From Corydoras sp. C115 (Eukaryota; Chordata; Actinopteri; Siluriformes; Callichthyidae): a stretch of DNA of 64,000 nt. The translations under genes and the position numbers were made by a program. The notes under the pieces are model-generated. The model did no database searches and had not been told where the DNA came from. It saw nothing but the letters and a program-made list of their open reading frames with translations. The stretch's first letter is position 1. Every line of letters starts with the position of its first letter. Where the stretch lies: positions 300,001 to 364,000 of the forward strand of contig JAFMOC010000194.1 of NCBI GenBank assembly GCA_019802505.1, read 5' to 3'. Below are positions 1 through 11,212 of the stretch, one piece after another.

Positions 1-320
1 TTGATTCTCGCGGCTTAATTGGGCGAAGAGCACGTGTTATTGGTTTGCAGATGGGATTCAGTGCGCCACACGCCGAGCCAGCCAATCAGAACTCTCTACA
101 CATTTGGGATTACAGCACGCAGGAACTAGGTAACGAAACGGCACAAACTCATCCAGCAGAACATCGGACCTGCTTTGGACTTCCACCTTGTGAAAGTGGT
201 TCTGCAGGAGAACTGTGGACGGGATAGGCTCCTCCAGGAACCAATCCATGACGATGAGGCATTGGTCCACTTTGGACTTGGACTGTAACCTGTCCGTGGC
301 AAAGTCCATGTGTCTGTGAG
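1..320. other. Unassigned single-copy-looking sequence
   Basis: No gene is recognised. The minus strand is open for 83 codons (309 to 58) with an ordinary-looking composition, but I see no domain, splice pattern or relative. It could be a decayed exon or transposon piece. It runs directly into the dispersed repeat that starts near 325. Confidence 0.3.
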
Positions 321-324
321 CGCC

Positions 325-567
325 ACTCCGACTCGTTCACTTCACTCTAGTAGTGAATGTCACTCAACGAGAATGAGTCCCTCACTTAGCCTCAGTCCTC
401 AGAAGGTTTCTTCCCTTAAAATAACAACACAACAGGGAGTTTTGTCTTGCCGCTGTCTCTTGGTCTTGTTCTTTGGGGGTTTAAAGGTTTATAACTCTGT
501 AAAGCTGCTTTGTGACGATTTACGATTGTAAAAAAAAAACACTTTATAAATAAATGACTTGAACTTG
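325..567 (+). repeat. Dispersed repeat family B, copy 1
   Basis: This is a recurring module of the window. It has a box ending GGTTTCTTCC, a segment around GGGAGTTTTGTCTTGCCG, then a box around TAAAGCTGCTTTGTGAC, and ends with an A-run and TATAAATAAATGACTTGAA. Further copies are at 655, 20,012, 30,085, 30,440, 34,195 (minus) and 51,495. The AATAAA-bearing 3' end suggests a retroposed element, but I cannot assign a class. Confidence 0.65.
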
Positions 568-654
568 TGAGCTTGAGGTCCTTTGGCTCCTTTTGGGCTT
601 TGTTGTGTCCTCAGAATCCCCTCCATGATGCTGACAATATCTGGATCTGGCCCC

Positions 655-895
655 CTGACCTTCACTCCGACTTGTTCACTTCACTCTAGTAGTGAATGTC
701 AACGAGCATGAGACCCCCACTGAGCCTTGGTCCTCACAAGGTTTCTTCCTTAAAATATCAACATAACAGGGAGTTTTGTCTTGCCGCTGTCTCCTCGTCT
801 TGCTCTTTGGGGTTTAATGGTTTATAACTCTGTAAAGCTGCTTTGTGACAATGTACAATTGTAAAAAAAACACTATATAAATAAATTACTTGAAC
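655..895 (+). repeat. Dispersed repeat family B, copy 2 (tandem with copy 1)
   Basis: It repeats copy 1 in the same orientation about 335 bp downstream, including the upstream lead-in with CTAGTAGTGAATGTCA. This points to a local tandem duplication rather than two independent insertions. The 3' end is again TATAAATAAATTACTTGAA. Confidence 0.6.
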
Positions 896-1689
896 ATTTA
901 AGCAGGAAAACGCAAAACAGAGACAGCGTTCTACGTTGTAGATACAACCGTTCTGCAGTCCATATTGGGTCCTTGAGGGTAAAGTGTCCACATACTTTTG
1001 TTCGGTATATTATCTGGCGAATGGATGAATGAAGGACGTGATGATGATCTAAAAATGGCTTCCCCACTGACGGAGCGCCTCCTGGTGATTAATGCTTGCG
1101 TAAGTGATCCGTTTATTGGATGTAAAGGCGGTGCAAACCTACAGCAGGGCTGGCGCTGCCCGCACGGCGTGGCGTCTCCAAACGAAATTAAAGGAAGGCT
1201 CGTTTAGGGAATAGTTGAGGGCCTTTGCAGTGTGATGTGTCAGTGATTCAGTTAGATTTCATTAATGACTCCGTGATTAACCCACCCGTTCATTTACAGG
1301 GACTTCGGAACGTGAAGAAATCACGTACGCTTGCATCACTATTACATCATTCTGCGTGTAGTCGCCACCGTAACCGAATATCTGTTCCCTGAGGTACAAT
1401 ATGCCATTTTTTACCAATGATTATATAAACATATTTCTATAAAACAACTAAACTTTATAAAGGTGTCAGCGTCAGTCAGAACATCGCACATCTGGTCAGG
1501 CAGATGTTCAGAGTTCCATCATCAGGTCCGTTTCTCTTTTGGGTTCCTCAGCACTCAGGATTCAGGACTTTTCTGACTCTAAACTGATCTGGGAAATAAA
1601 TCCGGCCCTGGTTCCAGAGCAGGTTCTCCGGAGTCCTGAATAAGGTTCTGAAATGAGGTGACGGCACACGATATCCAGAGAAGGAAACT
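896..1689. other. Non-repetitive intergenic stretch
   Basis: No gene, SINE or tandem repeat was recognised. The sequence has ordinary base composition and short open frames only. Confidence 0.4.
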
Positions 1690-3910
1690 GTGGGATCAGG
1701 TGTGAGAGCATCTGTGGGACTGGGTGCGGGACCAGTACCATGTGCGGTACAATGTGCAGGATCAAGTGTGGGACCATGTGTGGGACCGGGACCATGTGCG
1801 GGACTGGGACTATGTGTGGGACTATGTGCTGGACCATGTGAGGTACACTGTGCAGGATCAGGACTAATGTGTGGGACTATATGTGGAACCAGGACCATGT
1901 GATGTACCATGTGCGGTACAATGTGTGGGATCAAGTGGGTGAGGTGGGACTGGATACGGGACAGGGACCATGTGTGGGATTGGATGCAGGATCCGGACCA
2001 TGTGTGGTACAATGTGCAGGATGAGGTTGCGGGTTGCGGGACTGGGACTATGTGTGGGACCATGTGCGGTACAATGTGTGGGATCAAGTGGGACCGTGTG
2101 CGGGACTGGGACCATGTGTGGGACTGGACCAGGACCATGTGTGGGATCAGGTGTGGGACCATGTGTGAGACTGGATGTGGAACCGGGACCATGTGAGGTA
2201 CTATGTGCGGGATCAAGTGTGGAACCATGTATAGGACTGGATGCGGGACCGGGACCATGTGTGAGCCCATGTGTGGGATCAGGTGTGGGACCATGTGTGG
2301 GACTGGATGTGGAACCAGGACCATGTGAGGTACTAGTGTATGTGCAGGATCAAGTGTGGAACCATGTATAGGACTGGATGCGGGACCGGGACCATGTGTG
2401 GGACCACGTGCAGGACCATGTGAGGTACAATGTACGGGATCAAGTGTGGAACCATGTATAGGACTGGATGGGGGACCGGGACCATGTGTGGGACCATGTG
2501 AGGTACAATGTGCAGGATCAAGTGTCGAACCATGTATAGGACTGGATCCAGGACCGGGACCATGTGAGGTACAATGTACGGGATCAAGTGTGGAACCATG
2601 TATAGCACTGGATGCGGGACCAGGACCATGTGAGGTACAATGTGTGGGATCAGGTGTGGGACCATGTGTAGGACTGGATGTGGGAACTGGACCGGGATGG
2701 GACTATGGGAACTGGTATGGGACCATGTGAGGTATAATGTGTGGGATCAGGTGTGGGACCATGTGTAGGACTGGATGTGGGACCGGGACCATGTGTGGGA
2801 CCATGTGAGGTACAATGTGCTGGATCAAGTGTGGAACCATGTATAGGACTGGATGCGGGACCGGGACCATGTGTGGGATCATGTGAGGTACAATGTGCGG
2901 GATCAAGTGTGGAACCATGTATAGGACTGGTTGTGGGACCGGGACCATGTATGGGACCATGTGAGGTACAATGTGCGGGATCAAGTGTGGAACCATGTAT
3001 AGGACTGGTTGTGGGACCGGGACCATGTGTGGGACCATGTGAGGTACAATGTGCGGGATCAAGTGTCGAACCATGTATAGGACTGGATCCGGGACCGGGA
3101 CCATGTGAGGTACAATGTACGGGATCAAGTGTGGAACCATGTATAGCACTGGATGCGGGACCGGGACCATGTGAGGTACAATGTGTGGGATCAGGTGTGG
3201 GACCATGTGTAGGACTGGATGCGGGAACTGGACCGGGATGGGACTATGGGAACTGGTATGGGACCATGTGAGGTATAATGTGCTGGATGATGTGTGGAAC
3301 CATGTATAGGACTGGATGCGGGACCGGGACCATGTGCGGGATCAAGTGTGGAACCATGTATAGGACTGGATGTGGGACCGGGACCATGTATGGGACCATG
3401 TGAGGAACAATGTGTGGGATCAGGTGTGGGACCATGTATAGGACTGGATGCGGGACCGGAACCATGTATGGGACCATGTGAGGTACAATGTGTGGGATCA
3501 GGTGTGGGACCATGTATAGGACTGGATGCGGGACCGGGACCATGTGAGGTACAATGTGCGGAATCAAGTGTCGAACCATGTATAGGACTGGATGCGGGAC
3601 CGGGACCATGTGAGGTACAATGTGCGGAATCAAGTGTCGAACCATGTATAGGACTGGATGCGGGACCGGGACCATGTATGGGACCATGTGAGGTACAATG
3701 TGTGGGATCAGGTGTGGGACCATGTATAGGACTGGATACGGGACCAGGACCGGGACCATGTGCAGGACCATGTGAAGTACAATATGTGGGACTGGATGCG
3801 GAACCGGGACCATGTGTGGCACCGGGACCATGTGCAGGATCGGGTGCGGTACCATGTGTTGAACCGGGACCATGTGCGGGACTGGGTGCGGAACCAGGTG
3901 TGGTACCTCA
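1690..3910. repeat. Minisatellite A, about 78-bp unit, 2.2 kb
   Basis: Tandem array whose regular part (about 2,210-3,720) has units near 78 bp. They are built from shorter GGGACCATGTG-like and GGATCAAGTGTG-like motifs. The 5' third is more irregular. Because 78 is a multiple of three and stops are rare, long frames are open on both strands. The plus frame repeats a cysteine/glycine/proline-rich 26-residue unit, and the minus frame repeats a unit rich in MVP and HLIPH. I regard both as by-products of the period, not as genes. Confidence 0.9.
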
Positions 3911-4270
3911 AAAATCAGGCCAGTGTCTGAACATCTGCATAAAACAGTGTATAGATTTAATGAAATCATGATTAAATGCATCTTACAGACTGATCCAAAG
4001 CAGAAGAACATGCCAAAGTGTGGGACACACCCACCGGTCTGTAAGTCATTCCTTCAGAGATACTTTGCTCATCATCGGCAGAGCGACAGGCGCAATAAAC
4101 ACGGCGCCACCTGCAGAAGAGCAGATTTATCTCAGGTAATAAACAGCTGAACTATTCCCTCAGGTTATCCATTCATCTCTCGCTCTCTCTCGCTCTCTCT
4201 CACTCTCTCTCTCGCTCTCTGTCTCGCTCTCGCTCTCCCCCCCACTCCACATTCTGAGAGACAGCTAATA
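3911..4270. other. Intergenic stretch ending in a CT-rich microsatellite
   Basis: Sequence without a recognised gene, followed by an interrupted (CT)n tract at about 4,177-4,247. Confidence 0.5.
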
Positions 4271-4279
4271 AAACTGCTC

Positions 4280-4435
4280 TAACAGGACGTCGCACCGGAG
4301 CCTCGGCCGCTGCGTCGTCACGCCGCTCGCCGCGCCGCGATGCACCGAGTCGGCGTCCCGCACCGCGGACAGACGGGCGGAGTCCAGACGGGCGGAGTCC
4401 AGACGGGCGGAGTCCAGATGGGCAGAGTCCAGAAA
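4280..4435 (+). promoter_or_regulatory. CpG-dense patch with four tandem GC boxes
   Basis: About 100 bp very rich in CpG (including TGCGTCGTCACG) leads into four head-to-tail 15-bp units at 4,371-4,430. The first three read AGACGGGCGGAGTCC, and the fourth differs at two positions. Each of the first three holds a GGGCGG Sp1-type box. Such an arrangement can act as a promoter or enhancer, but no exon is recognised nearby, so function is inferred only. Confidence 0.4.
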
Positions 4436-4657
4436 TCAGGCTTCGGTGTTTTTTTGGTGTAAATACGGCTCACCACACTCATCAGCATCTGCCTTTACAC
4501 GCCGGCTGTGTCCTATCCCGTCCTTTGGCATTTTATTTGGAAGGGGGGGGGGCTGCAGTTGGGATCATAATGAGATCACATAGCCAAGAGATGGGAGAGG
4601 ATTTAACAGATACACGCCTGCATCCTCTCACTGTGTGTAATGTACACACTCTGATGG

Positions 4658-4692
<35 letters not shown>

Positions 4693-4893
4693 GATGTTAT
4701 TACCGCACACACACACAGTCACGGTCAGTGCTGTTGTAATTATCGTTGGACTTCTGCATTTTCATTCGGGCGACGTGACGTAATAACGAGGGGGGGGGGT
4801 GGGCGAGAAAAAGTGAGGGAGGAAGAGAGAGAGGGTGAGAGACAGAGAGGATATAGAGAGAGAGACATGCATTTACAGCTCCAGCAACTTATC
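4436..4893. other. Intergenic stretch with (TG)n and purine-rich tract
   Basis: No gene was recognised. It contains a (TG)n run at 4,659-4,688 and a GAGA-rich purine tract at about 4,807-4,866. Confidence 0.5.
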
Positions 4894-5167
4894 TCCATCC
4901 ATTATCTTCTGCTTTGTCCTCCGTTAGGGTGACGGGGGGGGGTTCCCCATGCCCACCTAGGGGAGAATGTTTCGGGTGCTGGCAATTTTGAGAATTCAAT
5001 TGACCTTGAATTCATGTTTTTGGACCGTGGGAAGAAACCGGTGAACCCTGAGGAGACCCACGTGGACACGGGGAGAACATGCAAACTCCACCCAGATTGG
5101 GATTTGAACCGGGAATCCCCAGCGCTGAGAGGAGAACATGCCAACCACTAAGCCACTGTGCCGCCCG
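4894..5167 (-). mobile_element. DANA/Mermaid-like tRNA-derived SINE (reference description)
   Basis: The family consensus, read on the element strand, begins GGCGGCACGGTGGCTTAGTGG. It has an A box (TGGCTTAGTGGTTAGCA), a B box (GGTTCGAATCC), a conserved core (TGTTCTCCCCGTGTC, GGTTTCCTCCGGGTTCTC, CACAGTCCAAAAACATGGA, AATTGCCCCATATAGAGTG), a CCCTGGATGGGCATGGGGA block, and a tail of GATG or AATG repeats. RNA polymerase III promoter boxes plus the tail mark it as a SINE. This copy lacks part of the CCCAGCG region. Confidence 0.85.
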
Positions 5168-5217
5168 CAACTTATATTATATATTATATTTTATTTTTCT
5201 TTCGGATGCCGTATATA

Positions 5218-5866
5218 TCACACCTCCACCTCACACCTCCACCCCACTGCTCCACCCCACAACCCGATCCCACCCCACTCCTCCACCCCACACCTTCACC
5301 CCACTGCTCCACCCCACAACCCGATCCCACCCCACTCCTCCACTCCACACCTTCACCCCACTGCTCCACCCCACAACCCGATCCCACCCCACTCCTCCAC
5401 CCCACAGCTCCACCCCACAACCCGATCCCACCCCACTGATCCACCTCACTCCTCCACCCCACACCTTCACCCCACTGCTCCACCCCACAACCCGATCCCA
5501 CCCCACTCCTCCACCCCACACCTTCACCCCACTGCTCCACCCCACAACCTGATCCCACCCCACTGATCCACCTCACTCCTCCACCCCACACCTTCACCCC
5601 ACTGCTCCACCCCACAACCCGATCCCACCTCACTCCTCCACCCCACACCTTCACCCCACTGCTCCACCCCACAACCCGATCCCACCCCACTGATCCACCT
5701 CACTCCTCCACCCCACACCTTCACCCCACACCTTCACCCCACTGCTCCACCCCACAACCGGATCCCACCTCACTCCTCCACCCCACACCTTCACCCCACT
5801 GCTCCACCCCACACCCCGACTCCACTGCTCCACCCCACACCTCCACCCCACTCCTCCACCCCATGG
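5218..5866. repeat. Minisatellite B, 57-bp unit
   Basis: About ten units of a C-rich 57-bp repeat containing CTCCACCCCACACCTTCACC and CACAACCCGATCCCACC. Some units carry a short insert with ACTGATCCACCTCACTCC. Since 57 is 19 codons, all frames stay open for long runs on both strands, which explains the proline/histidine-rich and glycine/valine-rich frames here. Confidence 0.9.
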
Positions 5867-5929
5867 ATGTAAAATCAGAGCCAGTAGATCATCTGCTCAG
5901 CTGCAGTTTGTGTTCTTCATCCTCTATTC

Positions 5930-6115
5930 AGCACAACACACACCAACACACCATCATCACTGCAGTACTGAGAATCATGCTCCACCCTAACGACACCCGC
6001 CCTGTGAGGTTCCTGATCCTCAGAGAACAGATGGAGTACAGAATGGAACTACAGAACCTCAGACTCCGTCCGTGTGATCAGTGGTGTAGCTAATAAAGAG
6101 TCCGGTGATGGTCCG
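5930..6115 (+). repeat. Dispersed repeat family D, copy 1
   Basis: Module with ACACACCAACACACC, CACTGCAGTACTGAGAATCA, a CTGATC-ATC-GAGAACAGATGG stretch and ACTACAGAATGGAACT. Related copies occur at 27,805, 46,070, 50,105, 53,425, 58,060, 59,530 and 62,480. I recognise this as a dispersed repeat type of otophysan fish genomes, but its class is not evident from the sequence. Confidence 0.6.
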
Positions 6116-6179
6116 AGATCAACGTCATCAGGGTCGGCTCCGCCCGGTTCCGTCGCGTTCTCGCCGTCTGAGACGGGTT

Positions 6180-6535
6180 CTAAGTGAATTTCATTAAATA
6201 ACAAAGGCGCGCCTGCTTGTGAATGTGTCCTGTCATTCTCCTTTCATCTGTCGGGGGGCGTCGAGCTTTTCACCAACACTTAATGCTTCCGCTGCCAATT
6301 TATTCCATCTGACGAATCTTTAATTATGAGCGCGGTTCCGTACGTTCTAAAGACATCACTCAAACCAGCCGACGACTCTCAGACCGGCGCGGCTGTAATT
6401 AATGGCTGTTACGTTAAGGCTGAATTCGTACAGGAGTCGGAAAATCGCTCCCATCATCATCATCACACGGCGCCGAATTAAAGAGAACAATTTATCAAAA
6501 CGAGTCATCTGGTCGAACGAAATGGCCACAGATAT
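6180..6535. other. Candidate conserved non-coding element
   Basis: A repeat-free island between repeat blocks. It has homeodomain-type cores (TTTAATTATGA, TGTAATTAATGG), no long open frame and balanced composition. Conservation is inferred from texture only. Confidence 0.3.
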
Positions 6536-6587
6536 CTGATTTATACAATATCATTTAAAACAACTTTTATATTTTATGAAGGGGATT

Positions 6588-7112
6588 TGGCATGTTCTCC
6601 TCTCAGGTTCGAATTTTAATCTCCCCCGTGTCCAGCGTGGGTTTCCTCCGGGTTCTCCAGTTTCCTCCCACAGTCCGAAATACATAGATTCGTGGTAAAC
6701 TGGCTGCTCTAAATTACCCCTATCTAAATTGCCCCTGGGCGGCATGGTAGTTGGCATGTTCTCCTCTCAGCACTGGGGATCCACACTCAAATCCTGATCT
6801 GGGTGGAGTTTCCATGTTCTCCCCGTGTCCTCATGGGTTTCCTGTGGGTTCTCCGATTTCCTCCCACAGTCTGAAATACATTCCAGGTAAACGGGCTGCT
6901 CTAAATTGCCCCTATCTAAATTGCCCCTGAGCGGCATGGTGGTGTAGTGGTTAGCATGTTCTCCTCTCAGAGCTGGGGATTCCTGGTTCGAATCCCAATG
7001 GGTGGAGTTCCCATGTTCTCCCTGTGTCCTCGTCGGTTTCCTGCGGGTTCTCCGGTTTCCTCCCACAGTCCAAAAACATGGATCAAGGTGAACTAAATGC
7101 TCTAAATTGCCC
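6588..7112 (+). mobile_element. Head-to-tail array of three truncated SINEs
   Basis: Three 5' halves of the SINE follow one another in the same orientation. The TGTTCTCCTCTCAG box recurs at about 6,592, 6,757 and 6,957. Each monomer stops in the CTAAATTGCCCC block, and the next begins at once with GGGCGGCATGGT or GAGCGGCATGGT. The shared truncation point suggests tandem amplification of a dimer rather than separate insertions. Confidence 0.7.
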
Positions 7113-7195
7113 CATGTAGTAGACAGACAGATGCCGTGTCCTTCCTGTCTATATAGGTTTTTATATAGGCCCCATATAAACACACAGTATATATG

Positions 7196-7335
7196 GGGCA
7201 ATTTTGAGCATCCAGTTTACCTTGAATCCATGTTTTTGGACTGTGGGATGAAACCGGAGAACCTGGAGAAAGCCCCAGGGACACGGGGAGAACATGCAAA
7301 CTGCAGCGCTGAGAGAACGTACCAATTACCACACC
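7196..7335 (-). mobile_element. SINE fragment, 5' half
   Basis: Starts at TATATGGGGCAATTTTGAGC and runs through the core towards the B box. It stops in the same central block as the preceding tandem copies but is inverted relative to them. Confidence 0.65.
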
Positions 7336-8005
7336 CTTTAATAAGCATGTGATCCGTTTCTGTTCGTAGTCTGTTGAACCCGAACGTGTACATGACCCGG
7401 TTCCGTGTGCAGAACCGCGACCCTCAGCGGGAGCGGGGTGGGGGGGGAGGGGGCTGTGAATCTCAACAGGAGCAGTGATTGTTTGCATTTGGCTGAACGG
7501 TGTGTGTGGTGTGTAATGGTTTTGCATAGTCGGCCTCCAGCATTGTGTTTGTGCAGTGTGTGTGTGTGTGTGTGTGTGTCGCCTCGCACCGCCGCCTAAT
7601 GTGAAGCTCTGAATAGAGACTGGCACGAGGAGAGAAGAGCGGCGCCAAGAAAAGCTTCAGAACAAAGACAGAACCGACCAATCAGCGGGTGAGGCTCGCT
7701 CTCTCTCTCTCTCTCTCTCTTCCTCTCTCTCTCTCACACTCTCTCTCTCTCTCATGGCATTCTCTTCCCCTCGTTTGCCCCTCTCTCACTCTCGCACACA
7801 CTCCCGTGGCCCTGCGATCCTCCGGTGTGGTGCAGTGTGTGTCTGCAGTGACGCGTGACGGCGTATCTGAACCCTCGCCGGTTCCAAGGTGTTGTGCAGC
7901 GCAGCACCGACCCGCACAACGGAACCGACCCGCACACGCGGCACCGACCTGCACACATGGAACCGAACTTTTAATAATAATAATCAATAATCATAAGACA
8001 GCTTG
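7336..8005. other. Intergenic stretch with microsatellites
   Basis: No gene was recognised. It contains (TG)n at 7,555-7,579, an interrupted (CT)n at 7,698-7,753, and a short GC-rich tandem of ACCGACCCGCACA-like units at 7,905-7,970. Confidence 0.5.
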
Positions 8006-8308
8006 ATATGTAGTGGTTGGCATGTTCTCCTCTCAGCGCTGGGGACGGGAAGACATGGAACCTCCACCCAGATTGGGAGGAGGTTCCATGTTCTCCCCGT
8101 GTCCGGAAGGGTTTTCTCCGGGTTCTCCGGTTTCCTCCCACCGTCCAGAAACATGGATTTAAGGTAGATTGAATGCTCTAAATTGCCCCATATAGAGTGT
8201 GTGTGTGTGAGTGAGTGTGCACCCAGCGACAGATTGGCGTCCTGTCCTGGGTGTACCTGCCCGACCCGTCCCTAATAGAAGATAAAGCGGAAGATAATGG
8301 ATGAATTA
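8006..8308 (+). mobile_element. SINE copy
   Basis: Lacks the extreme 5' end and begins in the A box. The GGTTCGAATCC B box has been replaced by unrelated sequence. The tail is GATAATGGATGAATTAAA. Confidence 0.7.
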
Positions 8309-8375
8309 AAATAATAATAATAATAACATGATCTGGTTCGTCTACAGTGCTGACACACATTTAACACATTTGTGC

Positions 8376-8415
<40 letters not shown>

Positions 8416-8563
8416 ACACACTCTCTCCAATTTTTATCCACTGCTCCTACCAAACAGCGCCACCACAGTTTACTAAGCGCAGCGTCTACAATAAACCCTT
8501 TAATCAACAATTCCACAGTCCCAGGCTTGCTAGTGTGCAGTAGGTGATTTAGAACACAGTCTG

Positions 8564-8601
<38 letters not shown>

Positions 8602-9120
8602 TTTTTGGGGGGGTTTTTTTGTGCTTTTTTTTGTTTTTTTTTTTTTGTTTTTTTTTTGTTTTACACTGGTATGAAATGTAGTTCTGCCTGGAAGCATCCT
8701 CGTTTTTGGGAACCTCACCAAGAACCTTCTTTTAAGGTTTGTGAAGTGGAAAAAAAGGCGTAAATCTTCAGCGCAGAACGTTAGAACACTGAAATCGGCA
8801 TAACCTCCCACTGAGGGGGAAGAAAACCCGCTCCCCCCCCCCAAAAAAAAGCACCACCCCCACCTATGGCAGCAGCACGGGGAACCGAATCCTGTCAGCA
8901 TTAAAGACGCCAACGCAGCCACACGGTCCGGCCCCGAGTCCCGGGCCCCGGGTGTTCAGGCATCGGGTTCTCATTGATCGCATTGATTTCCCCCTTGGAG
9001 AAGAAGTGCACTTGCTGAGGTAGCCGAGTTTAGTACACTAGATGGGCGGTAAGCACCGAGACCCCCTAGACTCTGAATCGTGGACGTCGGGGGTGTTAAG
9101 CAGGATGACGGCCGACCCCG
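8309..9120. other. Intergenic stretch with (AC)n, (AT)n and T-rich tract
   Basis: No gene was recognised. (AC)n lies at 8,381-8,420, (AT)n at 8,565-8,600, and a T-rich tract at 8,601-8,660. The stretch 8,900-9,118 is GC-rich and has no SINE similarity. Confidence 0.5.
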
Positions 9121-9456
9121 GCGGCACGGTGGCTTTGTGGTTTAGCATGTTCTCCTTTCCGCGCTAGCGATTCCCGGTTCGAATCCCAATCTGGGTGGAG
9201 TTTCCATGTTCTCCCTGTGTCTGCGTGGGTTTCCTCCGGGATTCCTCCCACAGTCCAAAAAAAATGGATCAAGGTGAATTGAGTTCTCCAAATTGCCCCA
9301 TATAGAGTGTGTGTGTGTGAGTGAGTGTGTGCCCAGCGATAGAGTGGTGTCCTGTGCTGGGTGTATCTGCCCAGCACCTCAAACGTTCTCCCCTGGATGG
9401 GCATGGAGAACCCCCCCCGCTAATATAGGATAAAGCAGAAGATAATGGATGGATGG
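9121..9456 (+). mobile_element. SINE copy, near full length
   Basis: Runs from GCGGCACGGTGG to GATAATGGATGGATGG, with A and B boxes readable. The C-run before the CCTAATATAGG block is expanded. Confidence 0.8.
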
Positions 9457-9514
9457 CCGACCCCCCCTCCGTACCCCGGCTGAAGGGTGTGAAGTGAAGC
9501 TACACAGCGTGCAG

Positions 9515-9780
9515 AGAGATGTTTCATCTAAAGCTTCGCCGTGCTGCGTTCGTGGACGTGCAGAATGAAATAACATTTTCATTTCGATGGCGCGAGAGGC
9601 TAAAGATGCAAGAGGCCGCGATTGAAAAGCTCGCTGCCACTTTGGCGCGGCGACAAATCACAGGGATTGTGGCAGACGATACGCTTTTACATGAGAGCGC
9701 GGTGTGGTAAAGCGAAGCAACAATCCAATTCCGTCTGCTGCCGAAACGTCGCGGAAAATAAAACCAAACACTGTCATCAT
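9515..9780. other. Candidate conserved non-coding element
   Basis: A repeat-free island of balanced composition between two SINE clusters. A 63-codon plus frame (9,519-9,710) is open, but it has no recognisable domain or splice context, so I treat the stretch as non-coding. Confidence 0.3.
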
Positions 9781-9827
9781 CTCAGCGCGCCGTAAACAGA
9801 CGAGACGGAGGGGACGGATGCTGAACA

Positions 9828-9859
<32 letters not shown>

Positions 9860-9909
9860 GTAACGGCATCCCTCAACCTCCGAACTGAGCAGGAATAATA
9901 ATAATAACA

Positions 9910-10211
9910 GCGGCACGGTGGCTTAGTGGTTGGCATGTTCTCCTCTGGTTCGCATCGCAATCTGGGTGGTGTCTCTATGTTCTCCCCGTGTCCATGTGGG
10001 TTTCCTCCGGGTTCCCCGGTTTCCTCCCACAGTCCAAAAAAACATGGATCAAGGTCAATTGAATTCTCCAAATTGCCCCAAATAGAGTGTTGGTGAGTGT
10101 GTGTCCAGTGATAGATTGGCATCTTGTCCTGGGTATATCTGCCCTGGATGGGCATGGGGAACCCCCCCCCCCCAACCCTAGTAGAGGATAAAGCAGAAGA
10201 TAATGGATGGA
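9910..10211 (+). mobile_element. SINE copy
   Basis: Full 5' end (GCGGCACGGTGG), with a small deletion between the A and B boxes. It ends GATAATGGATGG and runs into an (AAT)n tract at 10,211-10,240. Confidence 0.75.
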
Positions 10212-10240
10212 TAATAATAATAATAATAATAATAATAAAA

Positions 10241-10614
10241 GCGGCATGGTGGCTTAGTGGTTGGCATGTTCTCCTCTCAGCACTAGGGATTGCCAGTTCG
10301 CATCCCCATCTGGGTGGAGTTTCCATGTCCTCCCCGTGTCCGCGTGGGTTTCCTCCGGGTTCTCCGGTTTCCTCCCACAGTCCAAAAACATGGATCAAGG
10401 TCAATTGAATGCTCCAAATCGCACCATATAGAGTGTGTCTGTGTGAGTGAGTGTGTGTCCAGCGATAGATTGGCGTTCTGTCCTGGGTGTCCTGCCCAGC
10501 GCTTAAAACATTCTCTCCTGGATGGGCATGGGGAACACCCCCCCACCCCCCAAGTAGACAATAAAGCGGAAGATAATGGATGGATGGATGGATGGATGGA
10601 TGGATGGATGGATG
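10241..10614 (+). mobile_element. SINE copy with long GATG tail
   Basis: Full-length copy separated from the previous one only by the (AAT)n tract. The tail is about ten GATG units, the longest in the window. Confidence 0.8.
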
Positions 10615-11013
10615 ATAACAACGTGAACTGATCAGATTAGCCGGCTCCACTACCCACGCCGCCGCTGTGTGTATGTAAGAATGAGCGATGATGTCATAAT
10701 CCTCCACCTCGTTCCCGGTTACACACTTTCGGAGTGAAAGTCTGAAACGGAGCCCGACTCCATCGCCTCTCGACAGAACGGCAGCCATTCCTTCTGCTCT
10801 TATCTTGTGATTCCATCAGCGTGCCGCTCTCCACCATTACGCCAGCTCCTCGCGTGCACCAGGTGGAGTCTGAGCGCCCCCTTGTGGACCTGGTCGCAAT
10901 GAGGTGGATGTTTTCTAATCAGGCCTCATTCCCAGGTCCTCCTTCCTCAGCATCGAGTGGATGGTTTTGTCTGCGGCGTAAAGGTCACACACTCACCTGC
11001 AGGATCAATCCGA

Positions 11014-11067
<54 letters not shown>

Positions 11068-11212
11068 CGGGTCGAAGCAGCGGGTCGTTAACATCCGATC
11101 TGGATTCGGGGCTGCAATTGAAGAAGCATTCGGATTAATTACATGTGAGAGTCCGGCATAATCATCACAACTCACAATAAAAAACCCATAACGATACATT
11201 ACATTAATTTAT
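10615..11212. other. Intergenic stretch with (TG)n and a reverse CTCF-like site
   Basis: No gene was recognised. It contains a 50-bp (TG)n run at 11,016-11,065. A minus-strand CCACAAGGGGGCGC at 10,887-10,874 matches the CTCF core at 13 of 14 positions. Confidence 0.5.

Noticed and set aside
1548..4011. Several long open frames on both strands (up to 255 codons)
   Set aside because: They are direct translations of minisatellite A; the unit length is a multiple of three and contains no stops. No start context, splice pattern or non-repeat domain.
5079..5851. Proline/histidine-rich and glycine/tryptophan-rich frames
   Set aside because: By-product of the 57-bp C-rich minisatellite.
9658..10788. 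376-codon minus-strand open frame, the second longest in the window
   Set aside because: It runs through two SINE copies, an (AAT)n tract and (CT)n. The amino-acid sequence is SINE antisense, the same as at many other copies.
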